From: an uncultured Lachnospiraceae bacterium
Lineage (GTDB): Bacteria > Bacillota > Clostridia > Lachnospirales > Lachnospiraceae
Reading direction: 5' to 3'
NCBI GenBank assembly: GCA_947625775.1
Contig: CANQPM010000001.1
Coordinates: 186,001 to 250,000, forward strand
DNA length: 64,000 nucleotides
Shown here: piece after piece, positions 26,345-35,541 of the stretch
How positions within the stretch are numbered: the first letter of the stretch is position 1
Layout: every line of letters starts with the position of its first letter
The notes under the pieces: generated by a model
Told to the model about the DNA's origin: nothing
The model's input: the letters and a program-made list of their open reading frames with translations, nothing else
Database searches by the model: none
Made by a program: the position numbers and the translations under genes

Positions 26345-27634
26345 TTATGCCGTCTGGAGATATTTCTCAACCGACGCAAGCTTTACGCAGAGCACGAATA
26401 CCTCGCACGCCTTTTTAAGCTCGTCAGGCGTGGGAAGTGTGGGAGCGATACGTATGCTTGTGTCCTTCTCATCTTTTTTGTACGGATATGTAGAGCCCGC
26501 CGGCGTCATCACCACGCCTGCGCCCTTGCAGAGCTCCACTACGCGCTTTGCGCAGCCCTCTATGGTATCAAACGCGATGAAGTACCCGCCAAGCGGCTTT
26601 ATCCAGCTTCCTATTTCAAGCCCGCCAAGCTCCTCCTCCAGACAATTCAATACCGCCTCAAACTTAGGCCTTAAAATCGCCGCATGCTTTTTCATATGCT
26701 CATGCACGCCCTGCGCATTTTTGAAAAACAGCACATGGCGCATCTGGTTAAGCTTGTCGTGTCCGATTGTCTGAATTGTCATCTGCTTCTTAACCTCGGC
26801 AAGATTTGCAGGCGATGATATAAGCGCCGCCACGCCCGCGCCCGCAAACGTCACCTTCGCTGTCGAGCACAGCTCATAATAAATATCAGGGTTGCCCGCC
26901 TTCTCGCACTCTGTCACGATATTGAGGATTTCGCCCTTGTTATCGGGATAAAGATGATGGAAAGCATACGCGTTGTCCCAGAAAATTCTGAAATCAGGAG
27001 CCGCAGGCTTTAAGTTTGCAAAGCGCCTTACTACCTCATCAGAATACACAACGCCCGCGGGATTCGTGTATTTAGGCACGTTCCAGATGCCCTTTACCTT
27101 CGGATCATTGTTTACGTATTTCTCTACCATATCCATATCGGGACCGTTCTCGTCCATCGGAATGTTTATCATCTCTATGCCAAAGCTCTCCGTAATGGCA
27201 AAATGCCTGTCATATCCAGGCACGGGGCAGAGGAATTTGATGCCCTCCTGCTTAATCCAAGGCTTATTGCCGCCGATGCCATGCACCATAGCCCTCGCCA
27301 CCAAATCATACATAATGTTAAGGCTTGAGTTGCCACCCACCATTACATGGTCTGTCGGGCACTCCATAAGCTCCGCAAAAAGCTCCTTTGCCTCCTTTAT
27401 GCCGTCAAGCACGCCATAGTTTCTAAGATCCATGCCGTCGCTGCCCTTAAAGCTTGAATGGCTGTTCAATACATCAAGCATGGGCGATGAAAGGTCAAGC
27501 TGCTCTATGCTCGGCTTTCCGCGGGACATATCGAGCTTAATCCCCATTTCCTTCATTTTCTCATACTGCGCTTTCAGCTCTGTCTGCAGCGCGCTCAGTT
27601 CTTCCTTGCTCATTTCTTTGTAGGCTTTTTTCAT
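26345..27634 (-). CDS. Aspartate aminotransferase, type Ic-like (Aminotran_MocR family)
   Basis: This 429-aa PLP enzyme belongs to the fold-type I aminotransferases of the PF12897 group, in which aspartate is the best-known substrate. Visible features are VGGNSSLNIMYD (cofactor phosphate region, about 99-110), NVPKYTNPAGVVYS (185-198), the Asp/Tyr pair FWDNAYAFHH (218-227) and the PLP lysine K260 in CSTAKVTFAGAG. Length is normal. The gene stands alone, with a palindrome after its stop. Exact amino-acid specificity cannot be fixed by eye. Confidence 0.9.
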   Translation of the reverse strand: MKKAYKEMSKEELSALQTELKAQYEKMKEMGIKLDMSRGKPSIEQLDLSSPMLDVLNSHSSFKGSDGMDLRNYGVLDGIKEAKELFAELMECPTDHVMVGGNSSLNIMYDLVARAMVHGIGGNKPWIKQEGIKFLCPVPGYDRHFAITESFGIEMINIPMDENGPDMDMVEKYVNNDPKVKGIWNVPKYTNPAGVVYSDEVVRRFANLKPAAPDFRIFWDNAYAFHHLYPDNKGEILNIVTECEKAGNPDIYYELCSTAKVTFAGAGVAALISSPANLAEVKKQMTIQTIGHDKLNQMRHVLFFKNAQGVHEHMKKHAAILRPKFEAVLNCLEEELGGLEIGSWIKPLGGYFIAFDTIEGCAKRVVELCKGAGVVMTPAGSTYPYKKDEKDTSIRIAPTLPTPDELKKACEVFVLCVKLASVEKYLQTA

Positions 27635-27863
27635 AATGACTCCTCCATTCTTGCCGCTCCTCTGAAATTCGGACGGGGGCGCAAAATTCTTTCTTACATA
27701 CTATATAACACGCAATCGCCCTCTGTCAATAACTTGTATACAAGTATATCGCATATTTTTTATTTTTTCGCCATTGTCTGCGGGAAAGCTGTGTGGTATA
27801 GTGGGCTTGTATTTTACTGCCGCCTGATATTTCGTTCTGGCTTTTCATTGAGGAGGGATTGAT

Positions 27864-28700
27864 GTGAAAACTCTTTATGTTTCGGATTTAGACGGTACTC
27901 TGCTGCGTCGCGACGTGAGGATTTCGCCGTACAGCTGCGGAGTAATCAATTCGCTTATTGAAAATGGGCTGATGTTCTCCTATGCGACCGCGCGCTCGAT
28001 ATACACCGCCGAGACAGCCGCGCAGGGCTTAAATGTGCGGCTTCCAGTGATAATAAACAACGGCGTGTCAATCATTGATCCCGTGACAAAAAAGAGATAT
28101 GTGACGAACTGCTTTTCAGATGATGCGGCTGCGGAAATATATGGCATACTGATGAGCTTTGGCATATTTCCGAGCGTTGCTGCCATCATTGACGGAAACG
28201 AAAAATATCTGTATGACAGAAACAATATAAATCCCAAGCTTGCGGAATTTATCGCGTCGCGGAAAAACGACAGCAGGAATACTCCATTAGATGACACAAG
28301 TGTCATATTAGATGGGGATGTCTTTTATTTTACATGCATTGGGGAAGTGGAAAAGCTCTTGTCAGCCTATGATGTGATAAAGAAAATGAACGACAAATAT
28401 ACAAGCATTTTTCAGTATGACATTTACTCGGGCGAGCCGTGGCTTGAAGTGATGCCGCTTTACGCTACGAAGGCGAATGCTGTCCGCCAGTTAAAGCAGA
28501 TGTACAATTGTGACACTGTTGTCGTTTTTGGTGACGGCATAAATGACATTCCGATGTTTAAAAGCTCTGACCGCTGCTATGCCGTGGCAAACGCCGCAGA
28601 CGAGCTAAAAGCGCTTGCGACTGATATTATAGAAAGCAACGAGGACGACGGCGTGGCGCAGTGGCTTTGGGAAAATTTTAATGCGGGCGCGGAGCTTTAG
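27864..28700 (+). CDS. HAD superfamily hydrolase, Cof type
   Basis: This 278-aa phosphatase begins with GTG at 27864 after AGGAGGGA. Motif I is VSDLDGTLL near the N-terminus and motif IV is GDGINDIPMF near residue 220, with a Cof-type C2 cap between. These enzymes dephosphorylate sugar phosphates or pyridoxal phosphate and similar small molecules. The 3' end overlaps the convergent ytvI gene by 23 bases. Confidence 0.92.
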   Translation: MKTLYVSDLDGTLLRRDVRISPYSCGVINSLIENGLMFSYATARSIYTAETAAQGLNVRLPVIINNGVSIIDPVTKKRYVTNCFSDDAAAEIYGILMSFGIFPSVAAIIDGNEKYLYDRNNINPKLAEFIASRKNDSRNTPLDDTSVILDGDVFYFTCIGEVEKLLSAYDVIKKMNDKYTSIFQYDIYSGEPWLEVMPLYATKANAVRQLKQMYNCDTVVVFGDGINDIPMFKSSDRCYAVANAADELKALATDIIESNEDDGVAQWLWENFNAGAEL

Positions 28701-29769
28701 GCACGAATATTTCACGCCCAAGCTCTACGAGTATCAGCAGAGTGACAGGCCCCAGCACTACGCCGCCTAAGCCGTAGAATTTTACGCCTGCGTAAACTGA
28801 TATGAGGATTGCGACGGGTGAAAATTTCATACCGTTTCCAAGCAGGCGCGGCTCTAAAAGCTCACGTATCATAACGCAGGCGAGGTATGTTATGATGACT
28901 ATTATGCCGCTGGCTATTTTTCCGCTGATTAGGCTTACCACGCCTATTGGTATGAGCACTATGCCTGTGCCGATAAATGGGAGGAAATCCATGAGCCCTG
29001 CAAAAATCCCATAGAAATACGCTTCCTGTATGCCGCCAAAATACAGTCCTGCTGTCGCTGTTATGCTTATGCAGATTAGTATTATTCCCTGTGTTTTCAG
29101 GTATGCCTTTATCATGGAGCCAAGCTTTTTGCCTATGCGTATTATAATGGAAAGGATGCGGTCGATTGCGGGCGCGAGGACGGCTATGTTTAAGAGTCCC
29201 TGCTGCCAGTCTTCTATTTCGCGCGCAAACAGCACTACGCATATGAATGTCACTATTACGAGTGTAAAAAACTGTCCTGCCGCCGCCATGTATTTTATGC
29301 TGTCCGCAAGCAGACGACCGCTTGTGTCTGTAAGTGTGCCGCTAAAGCCATCAATGCGGTTTCTAATCCAGAGTTCGAGTATTCCGCTTTTCAGTCCGAA
29401 AAATTCTTCAATTCGTTCGCAGAAGGAGCTTATCAGGTTTGAGATGTTGGCTGTCAGAAAGTCCATTTCCTGAACTATGTTTCGCGCCTTGCTTACGATG
29501 AAGGTTCCTGCGCCTACTATTATGAGTGCTACGAGAAGGATTATTCCAAACAGTATGCCGCCTGCCATAAAGCCTTTGTTGTGGTGGAGACGTTTTTTTA
29601 CTGAGGCTTCGCGTTTTAGGTAAAAGCGCTGGATTGGCACTACGAGGAGGAGGGAGAATAGCAGCGGGAGGAAATAGGGGAGGAGGTATTTCAGTGCGAA
29701 TAAAACTGACAGTGATGTCACAATGTATAATACTACTCTTTGATAGTCTTTGCGGATGAAAAAGTCCAT
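28678..29769 (-). CDS. ytvI: AI-2E family transporter, YtvI-like sporulation membrane protein
   Basis: This 363-aa polytopic protein has the AI-2E/PerM layout: two N-terminal helices, a soluble stretch (about 95-150), then six hydrophobic segments with GLMDFLPFIGTGIVLIPIG and LEPRLLGNGM, both conserved in the family. In spore formers the YtvI subgroup is noted as a sporulation membrane protein, which fits spoIIID at the window's right edge. The exact subgroup is inferred. Confidence 0.8.
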   Translation of the reverse strand: MDFFIRKDYQRVVLYIVTSLSVLFALKYLLPYFLPLLFSLLLVVPIQRFYLKREASVKKRLHHNKGFMAGGILFGIILLVALIIVGAGTFIVSKARNIVQEMDFLTANISNLISSFCERIEEFFGLKSGILELWIRNRIDGFSGTLTDTSGRLLADSIKYMAAAGQFFTLVIVTFICVVLFAREIEDWQQGLLNIAVLAPAIDRILSIIIRIGKKLGSMIKAYLKTQGIILICISITATAGLYFGGIQEAYFYGIFAGLMDFLPFIGTGIVLIPIGVVSLISGKIASGIIVIITYLACVMIRELLEPRLLGNGMKFSPVAILISVYAGVKFYGLGGVVLGPVTLLILVELGREIFVPKAPRPH

Positions 29770-29867
29770 GCTGGGTTCCTCTCTGCTGTTTTGTTTTTTA
29801 TAGTGTTTAGTATGGACAGTTTTGGTATTTTAATGTGTGGGTTTGGGTGGGTAATTTTGAGAGGTCG

Positions 29868-30031
29868 CCCGAGCAGGGTAATATACCCCGTTCAGACCCG
29901 CTTGCGCTTAGTGGAAAGCGTAGCGGTACTAAGTTCAACGGCGCTGTAAAAGGAGCTACGCTTTTACAGCTTGTTTCACTAAGTATCGACGCTTCCCAAA
30001 GGTCTTCACGGGGTATATTACCCTGCTCGGG
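29868..30031. repeat. 164-bp nested palindromic element
   Basis: Perfect 24-bp arms (29868-29891 beginning CCCGAGCAGGG, and 30008-30031) enclose a second pair CTTAGTG/CACTAAG (29907, 29977) and a perfect inner 10-bp hairpin GCTGTAAAAG/CTTTTACAGC (about 29942-29970). It fills most of the gap 29770-30141, in which I see no gene. It could be a mobile palindromic element or a structured RNA. Confidence 0.85.
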
Positions 30032-30141
30032 CTAGGTTGTTGGATTTTTCCCCTTATTATGAAATGAATGAAGTTTTCGCGGAGATGTTATCCTGTTTGG
30101 ATTAGTTTGTTTTCTTTCTTTGATGGTGGTGTGTGATGATT

Positions 30142-30729
30142 TTAATATGCGTTTAAATTTGCCGCTTTAAGGCGTTTGTTTATCTGCGGCGCTATGAGCA
30201 GCACGATTATGATTTTAGCCAAATCGCCTGCGATAAAGGGCAGCACCCCTGCGGCGAGGGCGGCGCTGAAGCTCATATTGTTTTGAATGGCAAGCCAGAC
30301 TGTGCCGAAAGCGTAGCAGACTGCCGTACCTAGTATCATCCCTGCAAGGCTGTATGGGATTTTTCCATTATACTTTTCGGCAAAAAAGCCGCATATCAGC
30401 GCCATAAAAATATATCCTATCATGTATCCGCCTGTCGGTCCCATTACCTTTCCTATGCCGCCTGTAAAGCCTGTAAACACTGGCAGCCCTACAATTCCTA
30501 TTAGCAGGTAGATAAGGCAGCTTATTGTGCCGCGCTTCATTCCGAGGAGATAAGATGCAAGATAAATTGCCAGTGTACCGAGTGAGATTGGGACAGGGCT
30601 TATTGGTATCGCCAGAGAAATTGGTCCGAGTATGCACATAACTGCCGCCATTAGGGCGATAAGCGTTATTTCCTTTGTTTTGCTTTTTGTTGTTTTTCCT
30701 TTTTTTTGACTTTCTGCTTTTACTTTCAT
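30142..30729 (-). CDS. bioY: Biotin transporter BioY (ECF S component)
   Basis: This 195-aa membrane protein has six hydrophobic segments and the BioY pattern PISPVPISLGTLAIYLASYL, GPTGGYMIGY and FIAGDLAKII. BioY binds biotin and works alone or with a shared ECF energising module, which is not encoded nearby. GAGGTAAAAA precedes ATG 30729. A BirA-type dyad lies just upstream, so it is probably repressed when biotin is plentiful. Confidence 0.95.
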   Translation of the reverse strand: MKVKAESQKKGKTTKSKTKEITLIALMAAVMCILGPISLAIPISPVPISLGTLAIYLASYLLGMKRGTISCLIYLLIGIVGLPVFTGFTGGIGKVMGPTGGYMIGYIFMALICGFFAEKYNGKIPYSLAGMILGTAVCYAFGTVWLAIQNNMSFSAALAAGVLPFIAGDLAKIIIVLLIAPQINKRLKAANLNAY

Positions 30730-30768
30730 TTTTTACCTCTCATTCTGCCGTTTTAACAGCGGCCGTGT

Positions 30769-30802
30769 ATTGTAAACCCTTTACATATATTAAGTTTACA
30801 AT
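30769..30802 (-). promoter_or_regulatory. BirA operator upstream of bioY
   Basis: ATTGTAAAC (30769-30777) and GTTTACAAT (30794-30802) are perfect 9-bp arms with a 16-bp spacer, matching the known BirA site layout (TTGTAAAC-N16-GTTTACAA). It overlaps a probable -10 box (TAAACT) whose -35 box TTGACA lies in the neighbouring dyad. Confidence 0.8.
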
Positions 30803-30809
30803 TAACGTG

Positions 30810-30853
30810 TTAGAATGTCAACCATTTTGTTTTTTATGTGGTTGACATTCTAA
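30810..30853. promoter_or_regulatory. Second perfect dyad upstream of bioY
   Basis: TTAGAATGTCAACCA (30810-30824) and TGGTTGACATTCTAA (30839-30853) are perfect 15-bp arms with a 14-bp spacer. The arms contain TGTCAACC/GGTTGACA, related to but not identical with the BirA half-site; the proximal arm supplies the -35 box. Confidence 0.7.
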
Positions 30854-30855
30854 AG

Positions 30856-30960
30856 GTTATCTTTATCACTGTCCTGTATATCTTATAAACTAAAACTTGA
30901 AAAACTCGCAAGGGAAGGGAACGCCTCAGTTATCTTTATCAACTGCCCTGTATATCTTTA
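30856..30960. repeat. Two direct repeats of about 30 bp, 73 bp apart
   Basis: A GTTATCTTTATC...CCTGTATATCTT unit occurs at 30856-30884 and 30929-30958 with one inserted base and one substitution. It fills the space between the bioY control region and the lipoprotein gene; no gene is seen there. Confidence 0.6.
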
Positions 30961-31028
30961 CCCTTAAAACACCGTCATGATGCAATCCAGCTTTCTAAAG
31001 CCAGACTTTACTTTCCTCAAAAAATTGT

Positions 31029-31610
31029 TTATCTGTCAGCATTGTCATCAGTCAAAATTTCCAGCCAGGCATCACTTTCCGAGCTGACTGTCTCGTCTGC
31101 GGACTTATCCAAAGAAATAAGCAGCTGCCTGTCATACTTTCCGTCTGCGTCGCCGTCAAACTGAATCTGCGCATATTTATCGCCTACATAATAAGCTGTT
31201 CCCGCGCCTTCAAACAGCTTACAGTCCGCCTCCATCGCACCGTCTGCTGACAGCGCATCGGATAATTCATCAACCGTCATTTCCCCGCTTATTCCGTCCA
31301 GCAAAACGCCGAGGGCGCCTTGAATACGGATTGGCAACGCGTCAGCCGACAATACAGGTCCTGCTGCCGCCTCGTCGTATTCTCCTGCATATACTGCGCA
31401 AAGCGAAGTATCAGGAATCGCTCCGATAAACCTGTCCGCATGATAAAACTCAGCTTCATTTCCCGTTTGTTCCTTAAATTCCCCATACGACAGCATTTCA
31501 TACTCCCCTGCCGTTTTTGATATATTGGCGGCAGCAGCGCTTTCATTTTTCCCGCAAGCGGACATCAGGGCGCATGCCCCCGCTATAACAAAAATCAGTT
31601 TTTTCATCAT
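31029..31610 (-). CDS. Putative lipoprotein of the BlaI-M56 operon
   Basis: This 193-aa protein has a signal peptide with a lipobox (LMSAC, cysteine near residue 19) and is otherwise acidic and hydrophilic, without a family I recognise. Its start is 34 bp after the M56 gene stop, so the two are probably co-transcribed. An extracellular role linked to the sensor protein is plausible but unproven. Confidence 0.75.
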   Translation of the reverse strand: MMKKLIFVIAGACALMSACGKNESAAAANISKTAGEYEMLSYGEFKEQTGNEAEFYHADRFIGAIPDTSLCAVYAGEYDEAAAGPVLSADALPIRIQGALGVLLDGISGEMTVDELSDALSADGAMEADCKLFEGAGTAYYVGDKYAQIQFDGDADGKYDRQLLISLDKSADETVSSESDAWLEILTDDNADR

Positions 31611-31644
31611 TTTCTCCCCCGTTTTACATAGAGTTTTTAATTTT

Positions 31645-34209
31645 TTATTTTTCTAGCCCATACCCGCTTACCTTCCATTCGCCGTTCTCGCTGATAAAGG
31701 TTACGGAAAGGTATGTCAATGTATCCTCGCCCGACACGATAAACGGCTGTGACAGTGTACATTTTTCAGAAGCCGCCAAACCGTTTATGCCGTCTAACCC
31801 CATCATCTCACGTTTATCCATTTTTTCAATCTGTTTCGCATTGTCATATACTTCTATATTACCGCCGAATGAGGCTGATAAAAATTCTTTTACTGCCTTG
31901 GCGTCACCATTAAAATATGCATCAGAAAAATCCTCCATTTTCTGCCGCAGGCTTTGCGTTTCTTCGTCTTGCGTCTCCCAGACCTGGACTGTTTCAAACA
32001 AGCCGACACCGCGGACAAGGCTTATCCGTTCGGAATAATATGGCTTTAAAAGGAAATTCAGACAGTGCGTTTCTCCGTCAGCCAAGACCTTGCAGCTTCC
32101 CTGCACCTGCGTCACGGAAAGCTCGGAAATGCCCACCTCCACTACCCGCACATCATTTGCGGGAGATTTCTCATATTTAAAGAGTGTCCCGTCAAAATTT
32201 GTAAAGCCCTGAATATAATAGTCCTGCGCTTCATACCGCAGCATATCGGCAAGTTCGTCATGAAAAACTCCGACATCACCCAAAGCAAAATGCCCGCCGT
32301 CGCCATATTCAATCTCAGCGCGTATGCTGCTGCTGTTATAATCCGAAATTACACTTTCCTCCGTAGTAAACTCCAGCCCCGCATAGACGCTTAATGCTCC
32401 CCCGCCAGCCGAATCGGCGGACGCCAGAAACCTGACCTGATCCCCGATGCCTACGTAATCATACAGTCCTCCGTCTTCATCTGCAAACAGCGGAAAGCCC
32501 GCTTCCACGCCGTCAACGTATGGCTGTGTGCCTTCCTTAGTGTCTTTAAACGAAAGATGCCCGCGCAGCGCCGCCAAATAGTCATCATCCAGATACTGAT
32601 ATACATAAAGTTCTCCGTTCGCTTCTTTATCCGCCACAAAAAACGTGTCAATATAACTTCCTGTCCCATGCAGCAGATTAAAAATAATGGAAAGCTCCTT
32701 ACTGCCGTCGCTGTCAAAATCCGCCTCGCAGATACTTGGAGGATTAGGACTGCCTGAAGTCATATATTCGCACAAAATCAGCGCATAGCTCCCGTCATTT
32801 TCCAGCAGCATAGTCTGATAGTCGCCCTTTCCATACAGACGGAAATCATCTGTTTCCGCCAGAAGATATGTGTAATCCTCTGTCCCCTCCTCAGGCTCAT
32901 AGCCAAGAATGCTAAAGCTGTCTCGGACATCCCGCACATTGCCCATATCCCAGCCCGCCTGTGCAGGGACGCATGGCGTGCCTATAACCGCCATATCCCA
33001 GAAATTAATTTCTCCTTCACTGCTGCCACCTTTTTGCTCATCGGCTCCATTGCCATCGGCATTTTGATTTTTCTCATTTTCAGCGCCTTCGCTGTCCTGA
33101 CGGCTTTCCGTCTCATCAACAATGTTATCCTGTTTTTCCTCCGTCTCAATATGCGCATTTTCTCCGCCTTCAGACGTGTCCTCCGCCGCTGGTCTGAATA
33201 TAAGTCCCAGCGCCACAAGCAGCACTCCTATAACCGCGGCAAATGTAAATATAACGCTTTTCTTCTTTTCCCTAAGCACATTTTTTATGCGGCTCTCCAA
33301 CACGGGCTTGCCAAAATTCAGCGGCGTAAATGCAAACCCGCTCTGCGCAGCCGCAAATTTCAGCAGGCTTTCCGCATACTGCCTGCGCACTTTTCCGCTC
33401 CTGCCTGACAGCACGCTCTCATCGCACGAAACCTCCATATCCTGCACAAACAGCAGATATGCAAGCCACGCCAGCGGGTTAAACCAGTGAACCGCCGTAA
33501 CGCAGAACGCGGCAGGCTTTAGCAGATAATCCCTGCGCCTCCTGTGATAAAGCTCATGCTCTAATATGTACGACTTCTCCTCCTGCGTCATTCCTGCGGG
33601 CAGGTAAACAATCGGGCGTAATAATCCAAGCACAAACGCTCCGCCCTTAAAATCCGTCTCGCAGGTTCTAAGCTCAGGATTCCAGCATATAATTTCAGCC
33701 TGACAAATACGCTTTTTAAGACGCGCATACCCTGCCACATTCACCAGAATAATTACAGCCGCACCCATTATCCAGACATATGCTGCCGCCGCAATGAGAG
33801 CCTCCGCTTTCCCGTTTTTGCCTTGGGCAGCGGCATCAGCCCTATGCCACGCTGCCAGAGCAGAATTTTCCCCTAAATCACCTGTCTGATTTGAAGCCTG
33901 CCCTTTTCCCGTCTGATTGGGCAGCCCGTCTTTCAAAAAAATGTTGTCCGACATTTCTTTTTCAGATATATTCGGCTTCATTCCCTCATTCTGGGCTGCG
34001 GAAAATTCCGCCACCTGTTTTGGAATCAGGCTAAAGCTGCCATGCACGGAAAAGGGAATGCATAAATTCATAAAAACAATTATCCATAAATAATAGGAAT
34101 ACTTCCTCTCGCATTTCCAAAGAAGGCGCCTTGCCGCTAGCACGACCAATGCACTGTAACAGCCAATCATGCTCATGCCCAGCACCCTTATAAAAATATC
34201 CTGCAGCAT
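31645..34209 (-). CDS. M56 family (BlaR1/MecR1-like) membrane metallopeptidase sensor
   Basis: This 854-aa protein starts at ATG 34209, eight bases after GGAGG; an in-frame GTG at 34218 overlaps that site. N-terminal membrane segments and a cytoplasmic M56 peptidase domain carry the zinc motif HELYH in LEHELYHRRRRDY. After another membrane segment (about 320-340) comes an acidic linker rich in Glu, Asp and Asn, then a large extracytoplasmic region of about 450 residues that does not look like a penicillin-binding domain. By analogy with BlaR1 it would sense an external signal and inactivate the BlaI-like repressor encoded directly upstream. Confidence 0.88.
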   Translation of the reverse strand: MLQDIFIRVLGMSMIGCYSALVVLAARRLLWKCERKYSYYLWIIVFMNLCIPFSVHGSFSLIPKQVAEFSAAQNEGMKPNISEKEMSDNIFLKDGLPNQTGKGQASNQTGDLGENSALAAWHRADAAAQGKNGKAEALIAAAAYVWIMGAAVIILVNVAGYARLKKRICQAEIICWNPELRTCETDFKGGAFVLGLLRPIVYLPAGMTQEEKSYILEHELYHRRRRDYLLKPAAFCVTAVHWFNPLAWLAYLLFVQDMEVSCDESVLSGRSGKVRRQYAESLLKFAAAQSGFAFTPLNFGKPVLESRIKNVLREKKKSVIFTFAAVIGVLLVALGLIFRPAAEDTSEGGENAHIETEEKQDNIVDETESRQDSEGAENEKNQNADGNGADEQKGGSSEGEINFWDMAVIGTPCVPAQAGWDMGNVRDVRDSFSILGYEPEEGTEDYTYLLAETDDFRLYGKGDYQTMLLENDGSYALILCEYMTSGSPNPPSICEADFDSDGSKELSIIFNLLHGTGSYIDTFFVADKEANGELYVYQYLDDDYLAALRGHLSFKDTKEGTQPYVDGVEAGFPLFADEDGGLYDYVGIGDQVRFLASADSAGGGALSVYAGLEFTTEESVISDYNSSSIRAEIEYGDGGHFALGDVGVFHDELADMLRYEAQDYYIQGFTNFDGTLFKYEKSPANDVRVVEVGISELSVTQVQGSCKVLADGETHCLNFLLKPYYSERISLVRGVGLFETVQVWETQDEETQSLRQKMEDFSDAYFNGDAKAVKEFLSASFGGNIEVYDNAKQIEKMDKREMMGLDGINGLAASEKCTLSQPFIVSGEDTLTYLSVTFISENGEWKVSGYGLEK

Positions 34210-34255
34210 TAAATCCACCTCCCCGCGCCAATTCCTCCGCCCCTGCCTTCACCTG

Positions 34256-34630
34256 TCAGTGCGCCCTTATATCCTCACCGTAGTCGTCAATCAGCTTTTC
34301 AAGCTCCTCCAAATCTTTTCTGCTAAGTTTCCTATGCTGCAAAAACGCCGCGACGAACTTTGGCAGGGAACCGCCGTAATTTTCCTCGAGATAATTCTCG
34401 CCCTTCCTTCTGGCGTATTCCTCCCTGATCATCAGTGAAGACACTATCGTGTCGTTATTTTGAAAAATTCCGTTTTCGCAGATCTTGCGCAGCACTGTAT
34501 ATGTCGTTGACTTCTTCCAGCCAAGCCGCTCAGCCGCAAGCTTTACAAGCTGCCCGCTCTGCACAGGCTCCGCCTCCCAGATAATCTGCGCCAGCTCGTT
34601 TTCAGCCTGTGTCATCACATAAGTAATCAC
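34256..34630 (-). CDS. BlaI/MecI family transcriptional repressor
   Basis: This 124-aa winged-helix protein (AQIIWEAEPVQSGQLVKLAA, KKSTTYTVLRKICENGIF) is of the BlaI/MecI/CopY group. It is first in an operon with the M56 sensor protease and a lipoprotein. The dyad TAGACT-N6-AGTCTA 36-53 bases upstream is a likely autoregulatory operator. Confidence 0.92.
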   Translation of the reverse strand: MITYVMTQAENELAQIIWEAEPVQSGQLVKLAAERLGWKKSTTYTVLRKICENGIFQNNDTIVSSLMIREEYARRKGENYLEENYGGSLPKFVAAFLQHRKLSRKDLEELEKLIDDYGEDIRAH

Positions 34631-34665
34631 GTTTTTACCTCCTTGCGCATCTGGTTTATATTTTA

Positions 34666-34683
34666 TAGACTATATTAAGTCTA
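34666..34683. promoter_or_regulatory. Candidate BlaI-type operator
   Basis: TAGACT (34666-34671) and AGTCTA (34678-34683) form a perfect dyad with an AT-only 6-bp centre, immediately upstream of the BlaI-type gene. It resembles BlaI/MecI sites in symmetry, though the half-site differs from the staphylococcal TACTACA. Confidence 0.5.
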
Positions 34684-34756
34684 AAACCTTTAAACCATTT
34701 TGTCAATATGAATAAACAAATTATTTAACATTTTGTATTTGTTTGGACATCTGTTT

Positions 34757-35359
34757 TTAATGCACAGGCATATTAAGCCATAGTAAATCCCTCTCTATCT
34801 CCCTAAAGGACTTCACGGGCGACTGTTCGGCGGTATGCTCTCCTATGTGTTTTTCCAGCCATACCATATTGTACCAGCGGTTAAATTTATATCCGCACTG
34901 ATGAAATTTTCCTGCCATATGGTAGCCAAGCCTCTCGTGAAAGCTTACACTGTCATTTGTCAAATATGAGTCCTGCGTTTCAGTATAAGCTACGCATGCA
35001 TTTAAGTTCAAAATGCCCTGCACCTTCAATGCCTTTTCAAGCGCGTCATACAGCGCCCTCCCCACTCCAAGGCGGCGCTTGTCCTGTCTTATGTAAATAG
35101 AAGTCTCAACCGACCAGTCATACGCGGCTCTCTCGTGAAATACGCCCGCGTATGCATATCCCAAAATCTCAGTATCTGTATAAGCTACCAGATATGGATA
35201 TTTTTGCAACGTCTTTTCAATGCGCGCCTCAAACTCCCTGACTGTCGGCACAGTGTATTCAAAGGTTATTGCCGTATTCTCCACATATGGGGCGTATATT
35301 TCCAAAAGCGCCTTTGCGTCATTTGGCAATGCTGTACGTATGTAAATTTTCTCTGTCAT
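34757..35359 (-). CDS. GNAT family N-acetyltransferase, phosphinothricin-acetyltransferase-like
   Basis: This 200-aa enzyme has the family start IRTALPNDAKALLEIYAPYV, the ITFEY motif, acetyl-CoA-binding RRLGVGRALYDALE and the C-terminal VSFHERLGY...GYKFNRWYNMVWLEK typical of the Pat/YncA group, which acetylate small amine substrates such as phosphinothricin or methionine derivatives. A (GTTTGCC)12 tract lies about 100 bp upstream of the start. Confidence 0.9.
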   Translation of the reverse strand: MTEKIYIRTALPNDAKALLEIYAPYVENTAITFEYTVPTVREFEARIEKTLQKYPYLVAYTDTEILGYAYAGVFHERAAYDWSVETSIYIRQDKRRLGVGRALYDALEKALKVQGILNLNACVAYTETQDSYLTNDSVSFHERLGYHMAGKFHQCGYKFNRWYNMVWLEKHIGEHTAEQSPVKSFREIERDLLWLNMPVH

Positions 35360-35457
35360 ATGATTTCTCCCTTGATATTCAAATAATTTTATCAGCTTTC
35401 ATTCTAAATCAGACATTTACATTCAGATTCTTTATATATGCTTATACGACTTCCGCC

Positions 35458-35541
35458 GTTTGCCGTTTGCCGTTTGCCGTTTGCCGTTTGCCGTTTGCCG
35501 TTTGCCGTTTGCCGTTTGCCGTTTGCCGTTTGCCGTTTGCC
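35458..35541. repeat. Perfect heptanucleotide tandem repeat (GTTTGCC)12
   Basis: Twelve identical 7-bp units occupy 35458-35541, with a partial unit before. It lies in the 1.1-kb gap 35360-36446, about 100 bp before the acetyltransferase start. It is likely variable in copy number by slippage. Confidence 0.97.

Noticed and set aside
35458..35541. Short regular repeats as a possible CRISPR array
   Set aside because: The units are contiguous 7-mers without spacers and there are no cas genes.
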